42,642 nt of DNA from a virus: IMG/VR virus record IMGVR_UViG_3300006792_000002, positions 1 through 42,642 of that record; one strand, 5' to 3'. The notes beneath the pieces were generated by a model that was given only the letters and a program-made list of their open reading frames with translations, was not told the origin of the DNA and did no database searches. Each line of letters starts with the position of its first letter. Within the stretch, counting starts at the first letter, position 1. A program made the translations under genes and the position numbers. Positions 27,479 through 36,043 of this stretch are shown in pieces.

Positions 27479-30216
27479 TATCGTAGTTTCCCTCGTTGCG
27501 CCGTATTAATCGTTGCTACCATATCGGGGCCGCGCTGGACAAATTCTCCGAAAACACGGATGTTTTGATCACCTGAAAATCCTCCCATCGAAGGCATCCC
27601 CCCGCCCATGCCCGGCATCGAAGGAATGAGATTCGAGAAGTCTTTCATCGCAAGAATATTATCATCAGGATGAAATTTTACGATAGAGCCGTCCGAACGA
27701 ATAAGGGCATCGTTTACAGACGAAGAGCGGCCTTCTCTGTTTTTTGCTCGTTTATCTATGCCCGAAGAAACACCCGTGCCAGCCGCAACAAGTGCCGCGC
27801 CCGCTAATATATAGAGCCCGCCCGGCCCGGATAAAATCCCCGTAAAAGCCATCGCGGTACCTATCGCTATTAAAAGTTCACCAAGCGCAATGGCAAAATC
27901 GGCAACGATCTGCATAATTTGTTCAAAAGCTGTTTTAAACTTGCTGCCTATACCCGCCAAATTTTTCCCTATGTTTGCTGATAGTTTGGTTATAGCCCCA
28001 CCTATTTTATCAACAAGGAATGTTTGAAAAGCTTCCCCCGTAACTTTAAAATCATCTACAAATTTTGTCCATATATTTGATGTATCCCCAAGAGCAGCTT
28101 CAGCCACAGTTGATAAAGCCCCTGTTGCTTTCGCCATCTTTCCTAAATCTTTTGCATAACCTTCCGCCATGTCGCTGACACTTACGTTTTTGATCTTATT
28201 AATTGTTGGCAATCCATCTTGAATGCTTTGCAGGTATGTTTGGAACCTCGTGTTTACTTTTTTGTATGCCGCACTGGTTCTATCCAATCCCTGTAATGCC
28301 AAATCTCGCAACTTGTCTTTGAAGGCCGTTACCGTTGCAAGCTTCTCTTTGAGATTTGGAAATAATTCGGGAAAGGAACTTTTTATTTTAATTTGCTGTA
28401 ATTGTTTTTGAAGTCCGTCTAAAATATCTTTCACGGCGTCCGAGATTCCGCCTCCCGTTTCAACTACCGGCTCAATCTTAACTTTGGGCTTGAAAATAAA
28501 GGGCCCCTTGTTATCTTGTAACCCAAGCATGCTAAGCCCCATGTCGTCTAATGTCTGGCCTGGTGTTAGGGCTATATTTACAGGGATCTCAATGTTGCCC
28601 ATGAGCTGATGCTTCTTCTCAATAAGAAGGTCAAATTCTTTTTTAAAATGAGCGGTGTTGCCCAAAATCTTATCCATTAATCCAAATCCCATGTTTCTGT
28701 TGAGCCTTTTTTGAACTTCCTCAATAGCTGCATTAACCCGCTTTAAATTTGCTGCATCTAAATTTTCTAAAAGATCATGAAGCTTTTGCGTTTGCTGATA
28801 ACTCTTGAAAGCCGAAGTACCAATGGCCGCCAAACCAATAACTATGGCTCCAATACCAGTTGCTAATAATAACCCCTCGAAAGCCGTAAGGGCCGTAACC
28901 GCAGCCCATATTCCCTCTGTTGCAGCAAGGCCCGCGGCGGCTCCTATGCTTTGAAAGCCCACAATCAATTTTGGAACAAAAACAACCAAGCCTTTCATAA
29001 CCCCAACGATACTTGACAACGCTATTGAAAGTTTACCCAAAATGATTAACGAGCCGCCAAGGATAAGCGTCCATTTTGTCCACCAAAAGATATTTTTTTT
29101 CGTCTGGTCGGAAAGCTCGCCGAACCATTTCACCCAGTCGCTAATATAATCAATCAGCTTGATAGCCATCGGGAATAGAACTGTCCCAAGTTTTACCGCT
29201 TCTACTTTTAATCTCGCAAAAGCTTTTTGAAACTTGAACTGCACGGTCTTAGAAACGGTTGCGAATCCCTTGTCAAGGTTGCCCGTAGATTCCTGTAAGT
29301 CGTCTGCTATTCTTAAATAGGATTCCGTTTGAGCACCTGCCGTACCCATAATGGCAGCTAATCCACGCACCCGACCTGCAAAGGCTGCCAATCCCTGTTC
29401 ATTTCCCTTAAAGCTTTTTGTAAGGTCAACTAAAGCCCGGGCCAATCCTTGTTTTTCGATCTTATCCCGAAGGCCATCAAAGGTAAGCCCTACGCTATCC
29501 AATGCTCTTCTCGCTTTCGGCGTCTGCTTAAGAAGCGCGTTCATTATTCCACGCAGTCCAGTTACGGCTTCTTCGGCGCCAACACCAAGCCGCGTAAATG
29601 AAGCAATAGAAGCACCAACCTGGCTAAATGAAATACCTAATTGTGAGGCTATACCCGTAACACGTCCTAATACGGGGGCTAATTCCGATGCTTCCAGGTT
29701 ACCCTCCCGAATGACACCAATAAGGGTATCAGTTGCCTCGGCCGCCGTAAGTCCTTGTTTTGAGTAGGATTGCAGAATACCCGTCAAGGCCCGGGCAATG
29801 TCTTTTGTCTCACCTAAGCCAATAGCCGAAGCCTTAGCAGCGCGCTCCAGTGTATTCATGGCCTGCGCCCCACGAAGCCCCGCGCTCGTTACTACAAACA
29901 GCGCATCGGCAAGCTCTTTCGGGCCACGGCCTGTTTGTTTTGCCAAATCCAGCACGTCTTTGCGCATTCCCTGTACCGATTCTGCCGAAAGGCCAACCAA
30001 CGTTTGTATTTTTGTCATTGATGCCTGGAAGTCGGAGGCCATCTTAACAGAGGCGGCTCCGGCAATAGCAAGCGGTGCAGCAAGGGTAGCAACCGATCGT
30101 CCAAGCCGCTCGGTCTTACGGCCAAACGCCTTTAAGCGGTATTGCGCCGATGCCAGCGTCTTTTTAAACTGCTGCGCATTGGCTGTTAAGAGAAAAGTGA
30201 CTTTTCTTGAAGGCAT
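27478..30216 (-). CDS. Tape measure protein, TP901 type
   Basis: This 912-residue protein starts with the TP901 core: FQASMTKIQTLVGLSAESVQ, then LAKQTGRGPKELADALFVV and SAGLRGAQAM. Helical central and hydrophobic segments (for example LIILGKLSIALSSIVGVMKG and ALTAFEGLLLATGIGAIVIG) follow, and a helical C-terminus. Tape measure length sets tail length; at about 0.15 nm per residue it predicts a tail near 135 nm, typical of siphoviruses. It begins one base after the fibre gene's start region, reading leftward. Confidence 0.92.
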   Translation of the reverse strand: MPSRKVTFLLTANAQQFKKTLASAQYRLKAFGRKTERLGRSVATLAAPLAIAGAASVKMASDFQASMTKIQTLVGLSAESVQGMRKDVLDLAKQTGRGPKELADALFVVTSAGLRGAQAMNTLERAAKASAIGLGETKDIARALTGILQSYSKQGLTAAEATDTLIGVIREGNLEASELAPVLGRVTGIASQLGISFSQVGASIASFTRLGVGAEEAVTGLRGIMNALLKQTPKARRALDSVGLTFDGLRDKIEKQGLARALVDLTKSFKGNEQGLAAFAGRVRGLAAIMGTAGAQTESYLRIADDLQESTGNLDKGFATVSKTVQFKFQKAFARLKVEAVKLGTVLFPMAIKLIDYISDWVKWFGELSDQTKKNIFWWTKWTLILGGSLIILGKLSIALSSIVGVMKGLVVFVPKLIVGFQSIGAAAGLAATEGIWAAVTALTAFEGLLLATGIGAIVIGLAAIGTSAFKSYQQTQKLHDLLENLDAANLKRVNAAIEEVQKRLNRNMGFGLMDKILGNTAHFKKEFDLLIEKKHQLMGNIEIPVNIALTPGQTLDDMGLSMLGLQDNKGPFIFKPKVKIEPVVETGGGISDAVKDILDGLQKQLQQIKIKSSFPELFPNLKEKLATVTAFKDKLRDLALQGLDRTSAAYKKVNTRFQTYLQSIQDGLPTINKIKNVSVSDMAEGYAKDLGKMAKATGALSTVAEAALGDTSNIWTKFVDDFKVTGEAFQTFLVDKIGGAITKLSANIGKNLAGIGSKFKTAFEQIMQIVADFAIALGELLIAIGTAMAFTGILSGPGGLYILAGAALVAAGTGVSSGIDKRAKNREGRSSSVNDALIRSDGSIVKFHPDDNILAMKDFSNLIPSMPGMGGGMPSMGGFSGDQNIRVFGEFVQRGPDMVATINTAQRGKLR

Positions 30217-30557
30217 TAGTTTTTCCTTTTTTCTGCAAGGCCTTCAAACAGGCCTCTCATTTCATCGTAATTAAGCACTTTCGGTTTTTCACCCCGCTTC
30301 CTTTTTGATTCCCAAGGTGCTTTTTCGCGCATAATGCTTTTTGACTGCTTCTTACTCCACGCCGTTCGTGAAGCATTGTATTGAGCAAAAAAGAATCCAT
30401 ATCCACGAATGGCCTCTATTTCCTCATTACGAGATTCAGCCCATCCTATCCATGCGTTCACAAATTCCCGCAAGGTCATTTCCCAAAAGGATTCGCGGTT
30501 TAACCCAATTTTGCCGAAAGCGACCTGAAATAATCTATCCCAGGTTAACCTTTCGGC
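30216..30557 (-). CDS. Tail assembly chaperone GT extension, via -1 frameshift
   Basis: This frame is open from the slippery site at 30557-30563 through 30216 and encodes KAERLTWDRLFQVAFGKIG, then NRESFWEMTLREFVNAWIGW, a typical gpGT/tail-chaperone T domain. The whole fusion would be about 223 residues (110 from G plus 113). An ATG at 30479 lies inside this frame but lacks good initiation signals. GT and G in unequal amounts guide tail tube assembly on the tape measure. Confidence 0.8.
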   Translation of the reverse strand, partial: AERLTWDRLFQVAFGKIGLNRESFWEMTLREFVNAWIGWAESRNEEIEAIRGYGFFFAQYNASRTAWSKKQSKSIMREKAPWESKRKRGEKPKVLNYDEMRGLFEGLAEKRKN

Positions 30558-30886
30558 TTTTTTGCGTTTCCCTCTTTTTCGGCCTGTTCCTCTAACTTTT
30601 TAGCCACACTTGAATTTTGAAGGGCTTCCTGAAGCTCTTTCATCAGCTTTGGATTTTCATCAATAGCAAATTCAAGCGTCGTTACATCAAGCTTGTTACC
30701 GTCTGTCTTTTTAAGGGCAGCGTGGTTAGCTTTAAGAAACATTTCAAGGAACGCATCGAAATCAGAATGAATAGCACCGCTGACCTCATCAAATTCTATC
30801 TCGCCGGAATTGGATATATACCAAAACACGCGCATGCCAAAATGAAAAGGATAGTCCTTATCACCTACTTTTATGATTTGATTCAT
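30545..30886 (-). CDS. Tail assembly chaperone G-like protein
   Basis: This 113-residue protein lies between tail tube and tape measure, the standard place for G. It is acidic and helical (DAFLEMFLKANHAALKKTDG, LMKELQEALQNSSV). The end (EKEGNAKKPKG) overlaps the -1 frame used by GT. The A AAA AAG heptamer near its end gives the frameshift. Confidence 0.85.
   Translation of the reverse strand: MNQIIKVGDKDYPFHFGMRVFWYISNSGEIEFDEVSGAIHSDFDAFLEMFLKANHAALKKTDGNKLDVTTLEFAIDENPKLMKELQEALQNSSVAKKLEEQAEKEGNAKKPKG
30557..30563 (-). other. Slippery heptamer A AAA AAG
   Basis: The heptamer lies in frame at codons 109-110 of the G gene (read GCA AAA AAG), the best known -1 slip site. An AGAGGGAA element sits about seven bases upstream and could act as a Shine-Dalgarno-like stimulator. 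A short palindrome AGGTTAACCT follows. A -1 shift enters the open T frame. Confidence 0.85.
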
Positions 30887-30887
30887 A

Positions 30888-31304
30888 TTATATGGTTGTT
30901 ACGTTTCGAGTAAGGGCACCATTGCCTTCAATCGTGAAGCTTGATTCGATTGGGTCGTCGCTACCGCCCGCATCAATCGAGAAGTTACTTAAGATGGCGT
31001 CGCCAGTATAGGTTACATCATCAATAACGGGTGTTTCGGGCCCGAAAGAAGCAGTTCCGCTCCGTGTGCCTGAAATCATTGCTATTTCGATAGCAGCCTG
31101 TTGTGCATCGCCTTCGGGGTTATGATATAGCCCGATGTCCATGCTCCAGTCTTTGCGACCGGCCAGTTTATCGTTCCAGTCGCCGGAATCCCAATCCGAT
31201 ACGTCAATAATTTGTCCATCTACGGTAAGACTAGCGCTGGTAACGTTACCCACCTTCGTAGCTTCCCACAGAAACACAAGTGATCGTCCTAATTTTTTAG
31301 CCAT
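30888..31304 (-). CDS. Major tail tube protein
   Basis: This 138-residue beta-rich protein (TSASLTVDGQIIDVSDWDSG, then DDVTYTGDAILSNFSIDAGG) fits the TP901-type major tail protein in length and place, directly upstream of the chaperone gene. An AAAGAGG ribosome binding site precedes the start. It would polymerise in rings around the tape measure. Confidence 0.85.
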   Translation of the reverse strand: MAKKLGRSLVFLWEATKVGNVTSASLTVDGQIIDVSDWDSGDWNDKLAGRKDWSMDIGLYHNPEGDAQQAAIEIAMISGTRSGTASFGPETPVIDDVTYTGDAILSNFSIDAGGSDDPIESSFTIEGNGALTRNVTTI

Positions 31305-31322
31305 TTTTGATACCTCTTTAAG

Positions 31323-31751
31323 TTATACGGAAACCAAGCGGCGGTATGCCACTTTGATCTCCAGTTGTTTAGTGTATAGTTCAAGTTCGTCCAAATAATC
31401 TTCCATACCCGAAGGCATATAAAAAACATCATCAATTTCAATGCTGTTAAAGGTGCCACTTTTGCCTTCAAGCTCTTTGCGTACCACTTCTTGTAGTTCT
31501 AATGCTTCAGCATAGCCGTTTACGCCATCTCTGTTTTTGCCATAGCTCCAGATATCAACCATCGCCATATCAAAGGTGCTCGGCCCGCTAAAATCGCTTG
31601 TATCAATGATGTTATTCGTGCGAAACGTAAGGCAGGGGAAAAGTGTTTGCCCCTGTGGGATAACTTTCGCATAGAACCGCATCGGAGCCGTTCCGATCAT
31701 GTCGGTGATAGCCGTTTTGCTTTCTATGAGTCCAATTAATCCTTTTATCAT
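31323..31751 (-). CDS. Tail terminator, DUF3168-like
   Basis: This 142-residue protein shows DUF3168 features: an N-terminal LIGLIESKTAITDMIG, then RFYAKVIPQGQTLFPCLTF, and DIWSYGKN and a helix in EALELQEVVRKELEG. Proteins of this family cap the tail tube and join it to the head. It overlaps the next gene by four bases. Confidence 0.8.
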   Translation of the reverse strand: MIKGLIGLIESKTAITDMIGTAPMRFYAKVIPQGQTLFPCLTFRTNNIIDTSDFSGPSTFDMAMVDIWSYGKNRDGVNGYAEALELQEVVRKELEGKSGTFNSIEIDDVFYMPSGMEDYLDELELYTKQLEIKVAYRRLVSV

Positions 31752-31939
31752 GTTGTATGCTTAACTATAAGATTGCGGATTCCGGTATCTACATGCTCAA
31801 ATTTCCGTTCGTCAAAATCGCTTAAATCCATCGTCTTTATCTCGGCCTGAATACTTAAGCCAATAACTTTAGCATCGCCGCTTTCAATCTTCTGCGTAAG
31901 TTCTTTTAAAGCCTCTAAAGCTTTCTTTTTGTCAACCAT
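31748..31939 (-). CDS. Small hypothetical protein, head-tail region
   Basis: This 63-residue protein lies between the gp10-like and terminator genes. It is helical at the start (KKKALEALKELTQKIESGDAK) then beta (VIGLSIQAEIKTMDLSDF). It is possibly a small partner of the neck proteins. No family is recognised. Confidence 0.6.
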   Translation of the reverse strand: MVDKKKALEALKELTQKIESGDAKVIGLSIQAEIKTMDLSDFDERKFEHVDTGIRNLIVKHTT

Positions 31940-32408
31940 TTCCTACCTCTCGCACTACTTTTCGTTCAATAGCTCCTGTAACGCCATCCAAGAACGCCGG
32001 TGCGTTATTGTCAAAAGCATTTCGTAACCAAGGCTCGGCCGTTATCTCGCCGGTACTGGCCGCGCTAAACGCCCCCGTCTGCCGGAATCGCTCCTGCGTG
32101 CCGTATTCAAATACCGATGCTGTGGCTTGCGCCGAAAATGTCGGGAACAAGCCTGCATCATTCTTTACCACCCCTACACGGACACCGCGCGGGCCTGTAT
32201 ATTTAACGCGCTGCGTTACCGCAACCATTTTTCCAAGCTTCGCAAAGGGTGCATTCGCTTTCATCTCCGGAACAAAGTGCTTCCGCGCGTATCTGGATTG
32301 CACTTTTCTTAGGTATTGGCTATCAATACCTAATTTAGGACGTTCTAAAGCCTGTATGGCTTCGCCTAATCCCCCTTCCGATATGGTGATAAAATTACCG
32401 GGCATCAA
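31932..32408 (-). CDS. HK97 gp10-like neck/tail completion protein
   Basis: This 158-residue protein has the gp10 layout: N-terminal helix with basic residues (KVQSRYARKHFVPEMKANAP), VTQRVKYTGPRGVRVGVVKN, SVFEYGTQERFRQTGAFS, then EPWLRNAFD. M2 may be the real start. In HK97 gp10-family proteins form part of the head-tail joint. It overlaps both neighbours. Confidence 0.8.
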   Translation of the reverse strand: MMPGNFITISEGGLGEAIQALERPKLGIDSQYLRKVQSRYARKHFVPEMKANAPFAKLGKMVAVTQRVKYTGPRGVRVGVVKNDAGLFPTFSAQATASVFEYGTQERFRQTGAFSAASTGEITAEPWLRNAFDNNAPAFLDGVTGAIERKVVREVGNG

Positions 32409-32700
32409 TAATCTTTAAGAGTTCGTTTTTGGTGTTTTCGGCATCATGTTCAATGCCATTTTCAACCAAGTAGCCAAGAATGGCATCTTTGGTATCATTC
32501 ATCGTAGGCGTTTCGGCATGTTCAGGCGCACCCTTTTCAGGATTCCATTCGACGGCAACCCCTTCATCAATCCACCTTTGCGCCTCGGCATGTTCCAGCC
32601 AGGTGCTGTTATTTTTCCGAAAGTGTGTACCTTCGGGAGTTTCGGTAAAAAGCACACACGTTATTCCTTTTCCTTTAGTCATTCCTTTTTGTTTAGCCAT
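32395..32700 (-). CDS. Structural protein with C-terminal HeH-like domain
   Basis: This 101-residue protein has an N-terminal beta-type part (GITCVLFTETPEGTHF) and, after residue 65, DTKDAILGYLVENGIEHD then NTKNELLKIID, fitting the helix-extended-loop-helix (HeH/LEM-like) module found at the ends of phage head-tail proteins. The role is probably minor structural. Confidence 0.6.
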   Translation of the reverse strand: MAKQKGMTKGKGITCVLFTETPEGTHFRKNNSTWLEHAEAQRWIDEGVAVEWNPEKGAPEHAETPTMNDTKDAILGYLVENGIEHDAENTKNELLKIIDAR

Positions 32701-32726
32701 AATATTATTACTATGTTTTTATCGTT

Positions 32727-33071
32727 TTAATTGCTAATTACAGCTACTTTTAGACTTGTTACAGCCGAATAAGTAATCTGTACAGCCTTGTTTGAATCAT
32801 TAAATGAATGCGTGTTGAAGGGGCCGATCACACCAACCCCTCCTGCTGCTATTGTAACCGATTGATTATTTTTCGTAACAATTTCTAACCCAGACACGAT
32901 TGCAGATGTTTGCTGTGCTGTGATTGTAACCGTCTTGCCAGCTACGTCTCCGTTTTGAATAACAAGAATCTCTTTGCCTGTGTTGGTGAATTGGTCACCA
33001 CCGGCCGTTGCAGCTGCAAGTGTTAAATCTGCTCCTGATTCCGTAATTGTTTGCTTTGTCAGTGTTGCCAT
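32727..33071 (-). CDS. Decoration-like structural protein A
   Basis: This 114-residue, Ala/Thr/Val-rich beta protein (TGKEILVIQNGDVAGKTVTI, then AAGGVGVIGPFNTHSFNDSN, KVAVISN) is like small head decoration or surface proteins of siphoviruses. A similarly built protein lies at 34366-34719 on the other side of the lysis genes, with a common N-terminal MAT and beta-rich pattern, although direct similarity is weak. Confidence 0.65.
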   Translation of the reverse strand: MATLTKQTITESGADLTLAAATAGGDQFTNTGKEILVIQNGDVAGKTVTITAQQTSAIVSGLEIVTKNNQSVTIAAGGVGVIGPFNTHSFNDSNKAVQITYSAVTSLKVAVISN

Positions 33072-33089
33072 AATATTATTATTTTATTG

Positions 33090-33626
33090 TTATGGAGATA
33101 CTTTCTTTTGTTTGTGAAATAGATGCGCGAAAAAGTCAATAAGTTGATCCCTTTCGCCATCTGATATATTTTCGCCTTTTTCAGAATCACGCGCCTTAAA
33201 ACTTGCGTAAAGCTCCAATCCCTCCTCAGATTTATCAAGAATCCGATCCACAATAGGGCCGGTCTTAACTTTCAAATAGGTTACTACTGCTCCCCAAAAA
33301 AAGAGGATTACAGTCCATACATTTATGTCGAATGAAGTAAAAAAGTCTGTCATAATTGGCTCCGTAAAAGTTATAGGCGAAATATTAACGCCCGTTAAAA
33401 GTGATAATCCTGCTGTTAGTACGCCATAAATAATCTTTCCGGTTTTATTTTTTGCCTTAATCGTTCTACCCAAAGCCCTGTCCCAAAAAGAAGGTTTACC
33501 AAGGGCTATTTCACTAATCGTTTTTGATTCACCCGCAATGGGTTTAATTTCTTTTATGGTGATAGGATCTGATAGCCTCACGTTGTCAATTTTGTGCACG
33601 CGCTGTATGGTATCTTTTTGGCTCAT
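33090..33626 (-). CDS. Membrane protein, holin-like or antiholin-like
   Basis: This 178-residue protein has a soluble N-terminal 70 residues and two membrane helices (GKIIYGVLTAGLSLLTGVNI and WTVILFFWGAVVTYLKV) followed by a charged C-terminal tail. It lies in the lysis cassette between endolysin and decoration genes. The size and topology suit a holin or a regulator of lysis; the large soluble N-terminus is unusual for a simple holin. Confidence 0.6.
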   Translation of the reverse strand: MSQKDTIQRVHKIDNVRLSDPITIKEIKPIAGESKTISEIALGKPSFWDRALGRTIKAKNKTGKIIYGVLTAGLSLLTGVNISPITFTEPIMTDFFTSFDINVWTVILFFWGAVVTYLKVKTGPIVDRILDKSEEGLELYASFKARDSEKGENISDGERDQLIDFFAHLFHKQKKVSP

Positions 33627-33643
33627 TTTAGTATGAATCCTAT

Positions 33644-33922
33644 TTAAAAGAAGTATGCAACCATGCCTTGTATCAAAGCAGTAGCCACAGCAGTGGCTCC
33701 CGCGGTATAGGCTACTATTTTTGTTTTGAAATTATTTAAATTTTGTCTGTTATTGTTACGCTCAATCTTTGCACGTTTAATTTCATGTGTATTTTCTGAT
33801 ACTTCATCCAACAAACCCATCCTGTTAAATCTCTTGCTGCCTTCAAGAAGGTCTAAAATAGATTTAACATCAGTTTGTAGGGATATGTAATGATCGTCTG
33901 TCATCTCGTTTTTATTTGCCAT
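33644..33922 (-). CDS. XhlA-like holin candidate
   Basis: This 92-residue protein has a helical N-terminus with heptads, and a single C-terminal membrane helix (KIVAYTAGATAVATALIQGM). This plan matches XhlA/hemolysin-type holin-associated proteins. It lies directly after (minus strand) the endolysin gene. Together with the 33090 protein it likely forms the membrane part of the lysis system. Confidence 0.65.
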   Translation of the reverse strand: MANKNEMTDDHYISLQTDVKSILDLLEGSKRFNRMGLLDEVSENTHEIKRAKIERNNNRQNLNNFKTKIVAYTAGATAVATALIQGMVAYFF

Positions 33923-33945
33923 TACACTATTTTATTTAATTGTTA

Positions 33946-34362
33946 TCATTTTCGCTCAGATTCATAATTCCATTTTCCAGCACGATCGGCTGTGAAATAA
34001 ATCTTTATGCTACCCTTAAAATCACAATGCACAAACCCATGATACGGGTAGTAGCAAACTCTTTTGTAATTGCTTGCTTTCAACAAATCAAGCAATTCCT
34101 CAAGCCTTTCATTACTCCTAATATCTGCGGCCCCATAACCCGAAAATGTGTGCTGCGAATCACCGCTCCTTCCATGTTCTTTTTCCCATTTTACGCTTCG
34201 GTATCCACTATGCTTTGAAATGATAACGGGTACATCCAAAACCTCACGTATGGGATTTAAAATCGGTAGATGTTTCTCTACAATTTTATCGGCAACATGG
34301 AGCGGAATAAGGTCCATGTTAGGGGCGATAATAAATTCTGATATTTTGAAATAATTATTCAT
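33946..34362 (-). CDS. Endolysin, M15 peptidase
   Basis: This 138-residue protein shows M15_3 peptidase motifs: SGYRSVKWEKEHGRSGDSQH with H71, TFSGYGAADI with D80, and YHGFVHCDF with H112, which bind zinc. Family members cleave D-Ala/L-Ala-D-Glu links of peptidoglycan and often serve as endolysins. There is no signal peptide, so a holin is needed. It sits in the middle of head genes rather than at the end of the late operon. Confidence 0.85.
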   Translation of the reverse strand: MNNYFKISEFIIAPNMDLIPLHVADKIVEKHLPILNPIREVLDVPVIISKHSGYRSVKWEKEHGRSGDSQHTFSGYGAADIRSNERLEELLDLLKASNYKRVCYYPYHGFVHCDFKGSIKIYFTADRAGKWNYESERK

Positions 34363-34365
34363 ATT

Positions 34366-34719
34366 TTATTCCTCTGATAGAGTAGCGACTATGCCAGTAC
34401 CGCCAGTGATTGCAATAGCTCCAGATAGATAGAGGTTAATAGTATTTGTTTTGATAGCTACTACTGCACCGGCCGCAATACTTCCCACTGGATAACCAGC
34501 CGATAAATCAACTGGCGCTGCGCCGCTAATTGGATGAGCTGTCGGTGCTCCATCCCCGTCTATAATCGGAGTTAGGGCACCTGCTGTTACATTTCTGAGT
34601 GTTAAAAGTTGATTAACACCGCTACTATACGTAAAAGTATCTGCTGTTCCAGTTAGTGTGGTTTCTGCCAATACTGTTGCGCCGGTTCCGCTTATATTTG
34701 TTGCTGTAATTGTAGCCAT
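34366..34719 (-). CDS. Decoration-like structural protein B
   Basis: This 117-residue, Ala/Gly/Thr-rich beta protein (ATNISGTGATVLAETTLTGT, then VGSIAAGAVVAIKTNTINLY) is similar in composition to the 32727 protein. It lies three bases upstream of the endolysin start. Small Gly/Ala/Thr-rich proteins between capsid and neck genes are often capsid decorations or fibres. Confidence 0.65.
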   Translation of the reverse strand: MATITATNISGTGATVLAETTLTGTADTFTYSSGVNQLLTLRNVTAGALTPIIDGDGAPTAHPISGAAPVDLSAGYPVGSIAAGAVVAIKTNTINLYLSGAIAITGGTGIVATLSEE

Positions 34720-34775
34720 AATATGTCCTTTTTATTTTTGGATTATTTTATTTAATTAGTCTTTTCATACCGTAT

Positions 34776-35129
34776 TTACCGGTTATCTTTCTGCGTTGTT
34801 TTAACCATCATATTTGCACGGCGTATAAGCCATATATTTTCAATGTCGTAAATCTCATTTTCATACTTAATCTTGTAATCCTTCGCATTTAAACTTTCCA
34901 TCGTGGGTATCTTCCATATCACTTTCTGCCACGCTAAAATTTGACCGTCCTTCTCGCCTTCATCCCCGCCTTTAAAATGCTGCTCGGCGTACACTCCGCC
35001 GGAAGCGTCAGCTACACCATCAAGGGCTGCCGCCGGGTTCCAGGCTTCAACAGGCTGATTATAGTCGTCCTTACCGGTCGTCTTTTTCAAAATAATAATA
35101 TACCTAACGCGCTTTCCGCGAATGCTCAT
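34776..35129 (-). CDS. Head-tail adaptor (SPP1 gp16/HK97 gp7-like)
   Basis: This 117-residue protein begins with basic SIRGKRVRYIIILKKTTGKD, then GVYAEQHFKGGDEGEKDG and YENEIYDIENIWLI, the usual layout of phage head-tail joining proteins (Phage_H_T_join). It overlaps the connector gene by four bases. It would extend the connector under the portal. Confidence 0.8.
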   Translation of the reverse strand: MSIRGKRVRYIIILKKTTGKDDYNQPVEAWNPAAALDGVADASGGVYAEQHFKGGDEGEKDGQILAWQKVIWKIPTMESLNAKDYKIKYENEIYDIENIWLIRRANMMVKTTQKDNR

Positions 35130-35719
35130 ACCGGTGTTCTTATAGATTCTTGTTCAAAAATCATAGACGCCATCTGGGGTATCTCTTTCGCATCAACAGA
35201 CTGCCCTTCACTAACCATTACTTCCATGCGGTTAAAAAACCAATGTGAAATCATAAACAGCATGGCATCTTTTAGCGTCTCCGGCATCGTCAACCGCTCA
35301 TCGCTATCATCAAATCCAGCCGTGAAATTTACAGACACGGCGCTAATACGATCTTTCGTTGCCGGCCATCCGTCAGGAGCCTGTATGCGTGTTGTTATAG
35401 CCTTGTTATCTACATAATAATTAGCGGCGTCCATCGTCTGAGACGCCCCGTTCCCGTCTATATAGGTTATGGATTCCACCGATTTAATGGGATACTCGCT
35501 AATCCTTAATATTTCACCGCTCGGGAACTCATCTATATTCATCTTATACGTGCCCGCGCGAAGGGTAAGCCAGGTTTGATTCTCGGCGGTACGGCGTGCC
35601 GATTTAATAAGGTTCGTGATCTTAGCATCCCACTTTGTACCAACAACATAGCAGTGTGGCCTTGCCGTGGGGAGGTCAATAGGCTCCGGTCCTGTAATAT
35701 TTACGGGTATAACATTCAT
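35126..35719 (-). CDS. Head-tail connector, HK97 gp6-like
   Basis: This 197-residue protein has LPTARPHCYVVGTKWDAKIT, ARRTAENQTWLTLRAGTYKM, ILRISEYPIKSVESITYIDG, and a C-terminal helix (LKDAMLFMISHWFFNRME). These mark the gp6-like connector that forms the ring beneath the portal. Overlaps on both sides support tight coupling. Confidence 0.85.
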   Translation of the reverse strand: MNVIPVNITGPEPIDLPTARPHCYVVGTKWDAKITNLIKSARRTAENQTWLTLRAGTYKMNIDEFPSGEILRISEYPIKSVESITYIDGNGASQTMDAANYYVDNKAITTRIQAPDGWPATKDRISAVSVNFTAGFDDSDERLTMPETLKDAMLFMISHWFFNRMEVMVSEGQSVDAKEIPQMASMIFEQESIRTPV

Positions 35720-35997
35720 TTAAGTTCTTTTTGGGCTTTTATTGCTTTTTCTTCGCCCCTTACTTTCTCATTATCAGAAAGCTCATACCATCCGCCGCCG
35801 GTGTGTTTCGGATATTCTTTATTTTTAGGCGGTTCTACGGCCTTATTTTCGGGCATAGTAGCCTTTTTTGTAGCCCATCCTTCTTCAAGAGCAACCTCAG
35901 CGCATCGTTTAGATACGTCTTGTTCTCCTTTTTCAATTCGTTTAATATCATAGCCTCTGTGTGCAAAATCGAAAGGCTTTTTTACGTATATTTTCAT
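35716..35997 (-). CDS. Small structural protein downstream of capsid
   Basis: This protein has 93 residues from MKIYVKKPFDFAHRGYDIKR; an upstream in-frame start would run through the capsid terminator, so 35997 was chosen. The N-terminal part (VKKPFDF, IKRIEKGEQDVSKRCAEVAL) with the WATKK box is a short beta-helix module seen next to capsid genes in related phages. The rest is Pro/Lys-rich. Probably a minor head or neck component. Confidence 0.65.
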   Translation of the reverse strand: MKIYVKKPFDFAHRGYDIKRIEKGEQDVSKRCAEVALEEGWATKKATMPENKAVEPPKNKEYPKHTGGGWYELSDNEKVRGEEKAIKAQKELK

Positions 35998-36007
35998 AAC
36001 TTTTTTT

Positions 36008-36036
36008 AAAAAAGGGGAGAGGACTAAGCCCCTCCC
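36008..36036 (-). terminator. Terminator after the capsid gene
   Basis: On the minus strand a stem between GGGAGGGG and CCTCTCCCC (one bulge) is followed by TTTTTT (36008-36013). It lies between the capsid stop and the next gene and could reduce read-through so that capsid protein is made in excess of connectors. Confidence 0.6.
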
Positions 36037-36043
36037 GTTAAAA

